From NCBI GenBank assembly GCA_011049955.1, contig DRGV01000062.1, positions 1-5,149 on the forward strand: 5,149 nt of DNA, in the 5' to 3' direction. The notes under the pieces are model-generated. The model saw only the letters and a list, made by a program, of their open reading frames with translations. It was not told where the DNA came from and searched no databases. Shown one piece after another: positions 1 through 5,031 of this stretch (the stretch's first letter is position 1; each line of letters opens with the position of its first letter). This DNA is from a bacterium (GTDB lineage Bacteria; UBP18; UBA7526). The position numbers were made by a program, and so were the translations under genes.

Positions 1-137
1 CCTTTGCGTAAACCTTTAGAGGGACTGAGACCCAGGCCCAGGATCTCTACTCTTCCCTCCAGGTCTCTTTTCCCTACAAGGGCACAGATTTTGGTTGTTC
101 CAATGTCCAGCCCAACGACAAAGTCTTCTTTCGCCAT
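1..137 (-). CDS. ftsA: FtsA, cell division actin-like ATPase (N-terminal fragment, cut by window edge)
   Basis: Only the first 45 codons are present; the gene continues past the left edge. The protein starts MAKEDFVVGL and then DIGTTK (residues 11-16), the phosphate-1 nucleotide-binding motif of the actin/Hsp70 fold. It is followed by ICALVG, a typical FtsA first strand and turn. FtsA binds ATP, polymerises on the inner face of the membrane, anchors FtsZ through a C-terminal amphipathic helix (not visible here) and recruits later division proteins. The ATG at 137 is supported by a GAGG Shine-Dalgarno at 143-146 with 5-base spacing. It lies directly downstream of ftsQ, the usual ftsQ-ftsA order. 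MreB, PilM or DnaK share the motif, but the neighbour and the N-terminal sequence favour FtsA. This rests on the N-terminus alone. Confidence 0.9.
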   Translation of the reverse strand, partial: MAKEDFVVGLDIGTTKICALVGKRDLEGRVEILGLGLSPSKGLRK

Positions 138-267
138 CTCTTCCTCGCTTGCCTAGTTTGTTAGTTGGTTAGCACGTTCACTTCGTTCACTTTAGTTGTT
201 AGTATTTCTTGCTCTTTTGCTAACAACTATAGGCAACGGAGTTGCCGTCCTAACTACTAACCAACTA
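138..267. repeat. Nested inverted repeats in the ftsQ-ftsA spacer
   Basis: The spacer is almost wholly made of inverted repeats. An outer 11-bp perfect pair, TAGTTGGTTAG at 162-172 and its complement at 257-267, encloses an inner 10-bp pair, TAGTTGTTAG at 193-202 and its complement at 220-229. A short stem follows: GGCAAC 232-237, loop GGA, GTTGCC 241-246. The octamer CGTTCACT is also directly repeated (175-182 and 184-191). The right outer arm covers the ftsQ stop codon (265-267). In the minus-strand transcript this could fold as a multi-branched structure between the two genes. No T-run marks it as a classic intrinsic terminator, and ftsA is normally co-transcribed, so I call it a repeat element rather than a terminator. 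A role in mRNA stability or in tuning ftsA translation is possible but unproven. Confidence 0.7.
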
Positions 268-1074
268 TTTCAGTTTGACAATGACCTTATTCTTAAATCT
301 CAAATCGATGTATTCCGCTCTCCTCTTCTCCTTACTTAAGTGAATGAGCACCCCCTGGAGATTGAGGAGTTGATCCCGGAAGTCTTCTCTTCCCATCTGA
401 ACCCGAGTAGCCTCTATGGTATAGAGGGTTATTCCATCTTCCACATTTATTTCTGAGACCTGACTATAGAGGTCCCCCTTCAGGGAGAGAATAACCTTCA
501 AAATGTCCAGAGCCATCTTGAGACTGGTAGAATTTGATTCCTCGCCAATGACTATTTCGCTGGAACTTATTCCCGTGATAAGGGGTAGATCGATCTCCTG
601 CAAAGGCTCTATTAGTGGGAAAGGAACGCATGAGGCATCCACTCCCAGGAAGGAATCCTTTTGATTTATCAGGGCGATGGATTCTCTCTCCCTGATCTGG
701 ATGATGACCCTCTTTGGAGGACGACGATGGATGATGGCCTCTGCAATGCGCGGATGGGTTTCAATTCTCTCTCTTGCTTTTTTTAGATCGATGTGAAATA
801 TATTCTGAGGGAGATCTAAGGATAGAAGATCGAGGATCTCTTTCTCCTTCAGCCGATTCAATTCCTGGATATCGACCTCCTCTATATTAAAACTCGAAGA
901 GGTATGAAGAAACTCATAGAACCACTTCCCCAGAAATCCCAGAGAAGAGACAATGATTAAGATGAAAAGTAATTTAAAGACGTTCTTAAAAAGATTTTTT
1001 ATCTTTTTTCTTTTTCTTTTAAGCTGCTTGGGCCGGGGGGTGATCCTAAGGTTTCTAGTGCGGTATCTTCTCAT
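265..1074 (-). CDS. ftsQ: FtsQ/DivIB-type cell division protein
   Basis: Product of 269 residues, close to the usual FtsQ length. It is a bitopic inner-membrane divisome scaffold that in known systems binds FtsB/FtsL and links early and late division proteins. Visible in order: a very basic cytoplasmic tail (about 1-32, many K/R), one transmembrane helix (about 33-50, VFKLLFILIIVSSLGFLG), a POTRA domain (about 62-130, beginning FNIEEVDIQ and containing IFHIDLKKARERIE...HPRI and RRPPKRVIIQIRER), then the beta domain ending YIDLRFKNKVIVKLK, a typical FtsQ C-terminus. I chose the ATG at 1074. The frame stays open to a TTG at 1161, but that site has no ribosome binding site, and the extra 29 residues are encoded by AT-rich, repeat-like DNA. 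The ATG itself has only a weak TGAG about nine bases upstream, so the start is moderately certain. It sits between ddl and ftsA as expected. Confidence 0.9.
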   Translation of the reverse strand: MRRYRTRNLRITPRPKQLKRKRKKIKNLFKNVFKLLFILIIVSSLGFLGKWFYEFLHTSSSFNIEEVDIQELNRLKEKEILDLLSLDLPQNIFHIDLKKARERIETHPRIAEAIIHRRPPKRVIIQIRERESIALINQKDSFLGVDASCVPFPLIEPLQEIDLPLITGISSSEIVIGEESNSTSLKMALDILKVILSLKGDLYSQVSEINVEDGITLYTIEATRVQMGREDFRDQLLNLQGVLIHLSKEKRRAEYIDLRFKNKVIVKLK

Positions 1075-1170
1075 CTCTATTAACTCAACTTTTGCAAATT
1101 CGCCGTTTGTCGTTAATAAAAGTTTGTCGTTGTTGATGCTCGTAACGTTTAAGAAAATCAAATATTAAAG

Positions 1171-1249
1171 ATTAAATATCAAAACTACATACTACGGATA
1201 AAATTAAATATCAAAGATTAAAAATAAAAATGACATATTAAATATCAAA
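1171..1249. repeat. Three direct copies of the 13-mer ATTAAATATCAAA
   Basis: Exact copies lie at 1171-1183, 1203-1215 and 1237-1249, with start-to-start spacing of 32 and 34 bases, about three helical turns. Related AAAGATTAAA words occur between them. The array is just upstream of ftsQ. It could be a set of protein-binding sites on one helix face or simply decayed AT-rich repeat DNA; the sequence does not decide. Confidence 0.6.
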
Positions 1250-1304
1250 ATGATTTAGCACAGCATAGATACACATTAATGGGGTAAGCATAAGTTTAAT
1301 TTTA

Positions 1305-1345
1305 CATTTTGCATTGTCATTTTGATTTTTGCATTTTGATTTTTG
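1305..1345. repeat. Heptamer-like CATTTTG/ATTTTTG repeat, shared with the murC-murB linker
   Basis: The 14-mer CATTTTGATTTTTG occurs twice back to back (1318-1331 and 1332-1345), and each copy is itself two related 7-mers. A further CATTTTG stands at 1305-1311. Positions 1305-1331 match 3452-3478, inside the murC-murB coding sequence, at 26 of 27 bases. The same element therefore occurs once in a spacer and once inside an essential gene. Confidence 0.8.
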
Positions 1346-1429
1346 ATATTGCGTTATATTATTTGATATGAGTTTCGATACGAGTTTTAAAAACGTTAAA
1401 CTAGTTTCTACACCTTTTTCCACCGGCGT

Positions 1430-1461
1430 ACTTTCTCACTTTCCCACTTTCACACTTTCTC
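1430..1461. repeat. Four-copy 8-bp tandem repeat (ACTTTCTC type)
   Basis: Four consecutive 8-mers: ACTTTCTC, ACTTTCCC, ACTTTCAC and ACTTTCTC. The first and last are identical and the middle two each differ at one or two positions. The array is non-coding, just downstream of ddl. It has an 8-bp period, unlike the 7-bp arrays inside ddl. Confidence 0.8.
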
Positions 1462-1470
1462 ACCTGCCTG

Positions 1471-1502
1471 CCCCGTTGGAAGCCAAAGGTTTTCCTTCGG
1501 GG
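1471..1502. repeat. Imperfect GC-rich hairpin just downstream of ddl
   Basis: CCCCGTTGGAA (1471-1481) can pair with TTCCTTCGGGG (1492-1502) apart from a central TT/TT mismatch, leaving a 10-base loop. It lies 9 bases past the ddl stop codon on the transcribed strand, where a terminator could sit. No U-rich tail follows, since the next bases on the minus strand read GGCAGGCAGG. It may be an mRNA 3'-end stabiliser, a factor-dependent pause site or a REP-like repeat. Confidence 0.45.
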
Positions 1503-1510
1503 CTCCCTTT

Positions 1511-2476
1511 CTATAGTGCCATCTCCAAGATTTTGCATACCAGATCATCGAAACTGATTCCCCTTTTTGCTGCTGCCTGGGGAAGAAGGCTGGTAGCGGT
1601 CATACCCGGTATGGTATTGAGCTCTAGGAGATAGGGCTTATTCTTCTTACTTACTATGATGTCTACCCGGGCGAAGTGACGGCAACCCAGGGCGTGATAG
1701 GCAGAAAGAGCAATCTCCTGCACCCGGGAATAGACTCTCTTGGACAAGCGAGCGGGAATGATGAAGTCCGTCAATCCCTTAATATACTTTGCCTCATAGG
1801 TATAGAAGACATCCTTTGGCCGGATCTCAATGACCGGTAGTGCTTCATCCCCTACTATCCCTACCGTTACCTCCTTCCCTTCAATATACTCTTCTATTAT
1901 AATCTCCTCGTCATAGCGGAAGGCCTTCTTCAGGGCCTTTTTTATATCCCTTTTGACATGGATGATGGAGAGACCTATGGTTGAGCCCTCCTGGGCAGGC
2001 TTAATGACCAGGGGCAGAGAAGATCTTAGATCCTGGATCCTGGATTCTGGATCCTCTTTCTTCAAAACTTGGAATCTCGGGACGGGAAGCTCGTGGAATT
2101 TAAAGACTTTCTTGGCCTGGGCCTTATTCAGGGCCAAGGCACTGGCCAGGACCCCACTTCCCGTATAAGGAATCCCCAATAATTCCAGTAGGCCCTGTAT
2201 TGTTCCATCCTCCCCTCCCCTTCCATGGAGAGCAACAAAGGCCAGATTAATTCTCTCTTTTAAGAGTCTTTTGGCAATATCCTTATCGACATCTATGGAA
2301 ATTACCTTTAATCCCTTTCTCTTTAGGGCCTCCAAGATGGCCTTCCCGGTCGAAAGCGAGACCTCCCTCTCAGCAGAAGTCCCACCCATCAAAACCGCTA
2401 TCTTTTTCTTGCGTAGACTTTGGACTTTGGACTTTGGACTTTGGACTTTGGACTTTGGACTTTGGACTTTATTCAC
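1511..2476 (-). CDS. ddl: D-alanine--D-alanine ligase
   Basis: Product of 321 residues. This cytoplasmic ATP-grasp enzyme joins two D-alanines for the peptidoglycan stem. Visible motifs: GGTSAEREVSL (31-41; E36 matches the catalytic Glu of E. coli DdlB), ALHGRGGEDGTIQG (83-95 region), GSGVLASALALNK (106-118), PLVIKPAQEGSTIG (155-168; S165 matches the catalytic Ser), EEYIEGKEVTVG (195-206), YEAKY (227-231; Y231 matches the omega-loop Tyr, favouring D-Ala over D-lactate), R270/D272 and LELNTIPGMTATSLLPQ (284-300), the Mg2+ and substrate site. I chose GTG at 2476: it overlaps the murB stop as TAGTG and has GGGGAG seven bases upstream. A TTG at 2491 would add five residues but lacks a comparable site. 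Residues about 3-20 (KVQSPKS repeated) come from a 7-bp tandem repeat and precede the conserved core. A second repeat encodes about 141-150. All key residues are intact, so the gene should be functional. Confidence 0.96.
   Translation of the reverse strand: MNKVQSPKSKVQSPKSKVQSLRKKKIAVLMGGTSAEREVSLSTGKAILEALKRKGLKVISIDVDKDIAKRLLKERINLAFVALHGRGGEDGTIQGLLELLGIPYTGSGVLASALALNKAQAKKVFKFHELPVPRFQVLKKEDPESRIQDLRSSLPLVIKPAQEGSTIGLSIIHVKRDIKKALKKAFRYDEEIIIEEYIEGKEVTVGIVGDEALPVIEIRPKDVFYTYEAKYIKGLTDFIIPARLSKRVYSRVQEIALSAYHALGCRHFARVDIIVSKKNKPYLLELNTIPGMTATSLLPQAAAKRGISFDDLVCKILEMAL
2029..2056. repeat. Four-copy 7-bp tandem repeat (GATCCTG) inside ddl
   Basis: Units GATCCTG, GATCCTG, GATTCTG and GATCCTC run head to tail. 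On the coding strand they give the segment DPESRIQDL (Ddl residues about 142-150). It lies between the ALALNK helix region and the PLVIKPAQEGST strand-loop, where Ddl proteins vary in length, so it probably forms a surface loop. The units differ slightly, suggesting an older insertion than the near-perfect array at the start of the gene. Confidence 0.8.
2416..2470. repeat. Seven-plus-copy 7-bp tandem repeat (GACTTTG) at the ddl 5' end
   Basis: Seven full GACTTTG units and six bases of an eighth, all identical, begin three bases after the ddl GTG codon. Because 7 is not a multiple of 3, three units (21 bases) encode one seven-residue period, seen as KVQSPKS KVQSPKS KVQS. The copies are identical, which suggests recent expansion or continuing slippage. 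Heptanucleotide tandem repeats of this kind resemble the STRR sequences described in filamentous cyanobacteria; that is a similarity of form, not evidence of descent. Confidence 0.95.
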
Positions 2477-4842
2477 TAGTCTTCTCCCCAAATCTCAATC
2501 TCTGGCTCCAAATCTATTCCTGTCCTGCTCTTCACTTTTTTCTTTATTACTTCCATAAGGGCCAGAATATCCTCTGCCTTTGCCTTTTTCAGATTGAGAA
2601 TGAAGTTGGCATGGACCTTGGAGACAGAGGCCCCCCCTATCCTCTTCCCCTTGAATCCTGTCTCTTGAACGAGGGAACCGGCTGGAGTATGGGGATCTGG
2701 ATTCTTGAAGATACAACCAGCATTGGCTGTTCCCAGGGGTTGGGTCCTTTCTCTCCTTTCTAAGAAAGCATTCATTCTTTTTAGGATCTCATCTTCTCTC
2801 ATTCTTTCCAATCTCAACTTAGCATCCAAGATTATGCTGTTCTCTTCCAGATGGCACCGACGATGGCTAAAGTTTAGATCGTTGGCTTTTAGGTCCTTCA
2901 CTTTCCCTTCTCCAGTCATCACCCTGACACTTTCAAGCCTCTGAGATATGGAAAAGACTTCTGTCCCAGCATTGGTTGCGATGGCCCCACCCAGACTTCC
3001 CGGGATACCGACAGTAAACTCTAAACCCCCCAATCCTTTGGAGGCCGCCATCTTTATTAGGGCAGAGAGTCTCGTTCCCGCTCCGGCCAGAAGAAATCTT
3101 TTAGAAAACTTTACACCTTCAAAACCTTTTCCTAATTTTACTACTATTCCTCTTATCCCTCTATCCCGAACCAGGAGGTTTGTTCCCTGGCCCATTACTT
3201 TTAGGGAAAGTCTTCTCTTTCTGCTAAAAAGAATAATCTCTTTTAGATCCTCTATATCTTGGGGAATGACGAGGCAGTCCGCCGGGCCACCGATGCCAAA
3301 GGAGGTATGCCTGCTCATCGGCTCATCAAACCTTACCTCCCCCTTCACTATCTTCTGAATCTCTTTTCTAATTTCATTTTTGATTTTGTCCGCCCCGGAG
3401 GGGCGAGACCTCGCTCGCCTCGCTGAGCGGGCGAAGCGGGCCTTCGGCGGGCATTTTTCATTGTCATTTTGATTTTTGATTTTCCTAAGGAGTTCCTCCC
3501 CCACCCAATAGACATCCCCGGCTCCTAAAGTAAGGATTAAATCATTGGGCTTTAATATTTTTAGCAGGTGCTCAACTATTTTATTTAAAGAAGCAATATA
3601 TCTCACTTCTGGTCTCTTCCTTTTGGCCATGAGGGGAAGCAGGCTCTTGGTCTTTACTCCGGGAATGGGCTTTTCACCCGCAGGATAGATCTTGGTGAGG
3701 ATCAGAATATCCAGTCCTTTAAAACAGGTAGCAAACTCCTTTAATAGATCCCTGGTTCTGGTATAGCGATGGGGCTGGAAGACGCCCACCAGTCTTTTCT
3801 TTGGATATCTCCCCTTAATGGTGGCGAGCACCGCCCTCACCTCTGTGGGATGGTGGGCATAGTCATCGATTACCAAGATAGATTCTTTCTTCCCCTTGAT
3901 CTCCAATCTCCTCTCTACCCCTTTGAGGTTCTTCAATGCCTTCCTGATATTAGCAAAGTCTATACCCAGCTCCAGGCCCACTCCAATAGCCGCCAGGCTA
4001 TTTTGAACGTTATGGATACCGGGAAGACCCAGGGTTATTCCTCCCAGGTTCTTCTGGTGATAGATGACCTCAAAAGTGACCATTCCCTTCTCTCTCTTTA
4101 TCCCTTTAGCCATAAGCCCCGCTGATCCCTTTAGGCCATAGGTGAGATACCTCTTCTCTACCAGAGGAAGGAGATCCCGGATATTGGAATCGTCAGAGCA
4201 GAGTATGGCCAGGCCATAGAAGGGAACCTTATTGATAAACTCCAAGAAGGTCTCCTTTAGCCTGGAAAGGGTGCCATAGTAGTCCAGGTGATCCTTATCG
4301 ATAGAAGTGACGATTGCCATGGCCGGAGAGAGATGGAGAAAGGAGCCATCCGATTCATCCGCCTCTGCCACCAGAAAATCCCCTTTACCCAACTTGGCCG
4401 AACTTCTCGTCCTATTCAGTATTCCACCAATAACGAATGTGGGATCCAGGCCTCCCTTAGCCAATACCCTGGCCACCATGGCGGTGGTGGTCGTCTTTCC
4501 ATGGGTGCCGGCGATGGCAATCCCTTCCTTCATCCTCATTAGCTCGGCCAGCATCACCGCCCTGGGGATGACCGGTATCTTAGTTGCTATAGCGGCCTTC
4601 ACCTCTGGATTATTGAGGGGGATAGCGCTAGAAGTAACCACTACATGGCAGGGGCCAATCTGGGAGCCTCTGTGGCCGAGATAGACTTTTATCCCTAAAT
4701 CTTTAAGTCTCCTGGTTACCGGGCTCTCTGTAATGTCTGAGCCGGTTACCTTATAGCCCAGATTGAATAGGACCTCGGCCATGCCACTCATCCCGGCCCC
4801 CCCAATGCCAATGAAGTGGATTCTCTCTACTTTTTTAAACAT
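2476..4842 (-). CDS. murC-murB: MurC-MurB fusion: UDP-MurNAc--L-alanine ligase / UDP-N-acetylenolpyruvoylglucosamine reductase
   Basis: 788 residues carrying two cytoplasmic peptidoglycan enzymes. MurC (about 1-455) joins L-Ala to UDP-MurNAc using ATP. Its motifs are HFIGIGGAGMSGMAEVL (9-25), the P-loop AGTHGKTTTT (111-120), AEADESDGSF (159-168), DHLDYYG (184-190), PGIHNVQNSLAA (274-285), DDYAHHPTEV (326-335), FQPHRYTRTRDL (355-366) and TLGAGDVYWVG (438-448). MurB (about 490-788) is the FAD/NADPH reductase making UDP-MurNAc. Its motifs are RHTSFGIGGPAD (511-522), GQGTNLLVRD (551-560), EFTVGIPGSLGGAIATNAG (608-626), NAGCIFKNP (707-715) and a C-terminal LEPEIEI. The compact size fits a type II MurB. 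C710 stands where E. coli has the proton-donating Ser229. About 456-487 is a linker rich in K/N and then R/A/P, encoded by repeat DNA. The start is ATG with a strong GGGGAGG upstream. No stop or good internal start separates the domains, so one polypeptide is expected. murC and murB are adjacent in many dcw clusters. Confidence 0.95.
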   Translation of the reverse strand: MFKKVERIHFIGIGGAGMSGMAEVLFNLGYKVTGSDITESPVTRRLKDLGIKVYLGHRGSQIGPCHVVVTSSAIPLNNPEVKAAIATKIPVIPRAVMLAELMRMKEGIAIAGTHGKTTTTAMVARVLAKGGLDPTFVIGGILNRTRSSAKLGKGDFLVAEADESDGSFLHLSPAMAIVTSIDKDHLDYYGTLSRLKETFLEFINKVPFYGLAILCSDDSNIRDLLPLVEKRYLTYGLKGSAGLMAKGIKREKGMVTFEVIYHQKNLGGITLGLPGIHNVQNSLAAIGVGLELGIDFANIRKALKNLKGVERRLEIKGKKESILVIDDYAHHPTEVRAVLATIKGRYPKKRLVGVFQPHRYTRTRDLLKEFATCFKGLDILILTKIYPAGEKPIPGVKTKSLLPLMAKRKRPEVRYIASLNKIVEHLLKILKPNDLILTLGAGDVYWVGEELLRKIKNQNDNEKCPPKARFARSARRARSRPSGADKIKNEIRKEIQKIVKGEVRFDEPMSRHTSFGIGGPADCLVIPQDIEDLKEIILFSRKRRLSLKVMGQGTNLLVRDRGIRGIVVKLGKGFEGVKFSKRFLLAGAGTRLSALIKMAASKGLGGLEFTVGIPGSLGGAIATNAGTEVFSISQRLESVRVMTGEGKVKDLKANDLNFSHRRCHLEENSIILDAKLRLERMREDEILKRMNAFLERRERTQPLGTANAGCIFKNPDPHTPAGSLVQETGFKGKRIGGASVSKVHANFILNLKKAKAEDILALMEVIKKKVKSRTGIDLEPEIEIWGED
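2484..2489 (-). promoter_or_regulatory. Ribosome binding site that fixes the ddl GTG start
   Basis: GGGGAG lies within the last codons of murB, with seven bases between it and the GTG at 2474-2476. Spacing and strength favour GTG over the TTG at 2491. The TAGTG overlap with the murB stop implies translational coupling, with ribosomes finishing MurC-MurB able to restart on ddl. Confidence 0.8.
3376..3483. repeat. In-frame repeat insertion forming the MurC-MurB linker
   Basis: A 12-bp direct repeat, ATTTTTGATTTT (3376-3387 and 3472-3483), flanks 84 bases that hold a very GC-rich block (3389-3452) and an AT-rich part matching the ddl-ftsQ gap. The repeat-to-repeat distance is 96 bases, exactly 32 codons, so the insert keeps frame. 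The GC block has a perfect stem (CGCCCC 3391-3396, loop GGA, GGGGCG 3400-3405) and a second hairpin with one bulge at 3415-3434. It encodes a segment rich in R, A, S and P (residues about 464-485) unlike either enzyme domain. In-frame palindromic insertions are known from Rickettsia (RPEs); the resemblance is conceptual. Confidence 0.75.
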
Positions 4843-4847
4843 CCTTA

Positions 4848-4854
4848 CCTCCCC
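4848..4854 (-). promoter_or_regulatory. Strong ribosome binding site of murC-murB
   Basis: GGGGAGG is followed by TAAGG and the ATG at 4842, giving five-base spacing. It is the best Shine-Dalgarno in the window and fixes the start, which places the GIGGAGMSG dinucleotide-binding-like loop at the usual distance from the N-terminus. Confidence 0.9.
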
Positions 4855-4968
4855 GCCTAAGGGATATTGTCAAATATTTAACCACAGAGAGCACTGAAAA
4901 TTACAGAGGTGTAAGTAGGGGAAAATAGAAAATAGATAAACCCGAAATTTTTAATATCTAATATCCCC

Positions 4969-5005
4969 GCCTGCTAACGCCTGAGCGTAGCGATGGCGGG
5001 CAGGC
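4969..5005. repeat. GC-rich two-tier hairpin repeat
   Basis: GCCTGC (4969-4974) pairs with GCAGGC (5000-5005), and inside it CGCC (4978-4981) pairs with GGCG (4995-4998). On the minus strand it reads TGCCCGCC, then CGCTCAG after seven bases. The GC-rich block in the MurC-MurB linker also has TGCCCGCC followed by CGCTCAG, so the two may belong to one repeat family. It is compact and non-coding, similar in form to REP-like elements. Confidence 0.65.
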
Positions 5006-5031
5006 AATTTCCAACAAAACATTGCACACTT

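Larger units (their letters stand above)
1075..1510. other. Gene-free, AT-rich, repeat-filled gap between ddl and ftsQ
   Basis: This is 436 bases with no convincing gene, in a place where dcw genes are usually packed tightly. From left to right it holds three exact ATTAAATATCAAA 13-mers (1171-1249), heptamer-like CATTTTG/ATTTTTG repeats (1305-1345), an 8-bp ACTTTCTC-type tandem repeat (1430-1461) and an imperfect GC-rich hairpin next to the ddl stop (1471-1502). A 61-codon minus-strand reading frame (1238-1423) is open only because repeat DNA happens to lack stops. The gap could carry the ftsQ-ftsA promoter and the end of the murC-murB-ddl transcript. I could not find a persuasive -35/-10 pair or a T-tailed terminator. 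Confidence 0.75.

Noticed and set aside
1075..1161. A longer ftsQ starting at TTG 1161
   Set aside because: No Shine-Dalgarno, a rare start codon, and the extra residues come from AT-rich repeat-like DNA. The ATG at 1074 begins a normal basic FtsQ tail.
1238..1423. A 61-codon minus-strand reading frame in the ddl-ftsQ gap
   Set aside because: Its middle is translated heptamer-like repeat DNA, composition is repeat-driven, there is no clear ribosome binding site, and it resembles no family I know.
1471..1502. Intrinsic terminator for murC-murB-ddl
   Set aside because: The stem is imperfect and lacks a U-tract on the transcribed strand, so it is kept only as a hairpin repeat.
2477..2491. A ddl start at TTG 2491
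   Set aside because: GTG at 2476 has GGGGAG at ideal spacing and overlaps the murB stop as TAGTG. The TTG has no comparable site.
3310..3390. A separate murB start inside the fusion
   Set aside because: A GTG at codon 499 has only a weak upstream site. The GGGGGAGGTAAGG further on, which resembles the murC ribosome site, leads to an out-of-frame ATG that stops at once or to an in-frame ATG too far away. A continuous fusion is the simpler reading.
1953..4684. Plus-strand and alternative-frame reading frames opposite ddl and murC-murB
   Set aside because: They lie antisense or out of frame within well-conserved genes, have no recognisable domains, and are open because of the codon use of the real gene.
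4868..4873. A perfect TTGACA -35 box on the minus strand
   Set aside because: It lies only about 25 bases before the murC start codon, so its -10 would overlap the ribosome binding site; no TATAAT-like match is present at the right distance.
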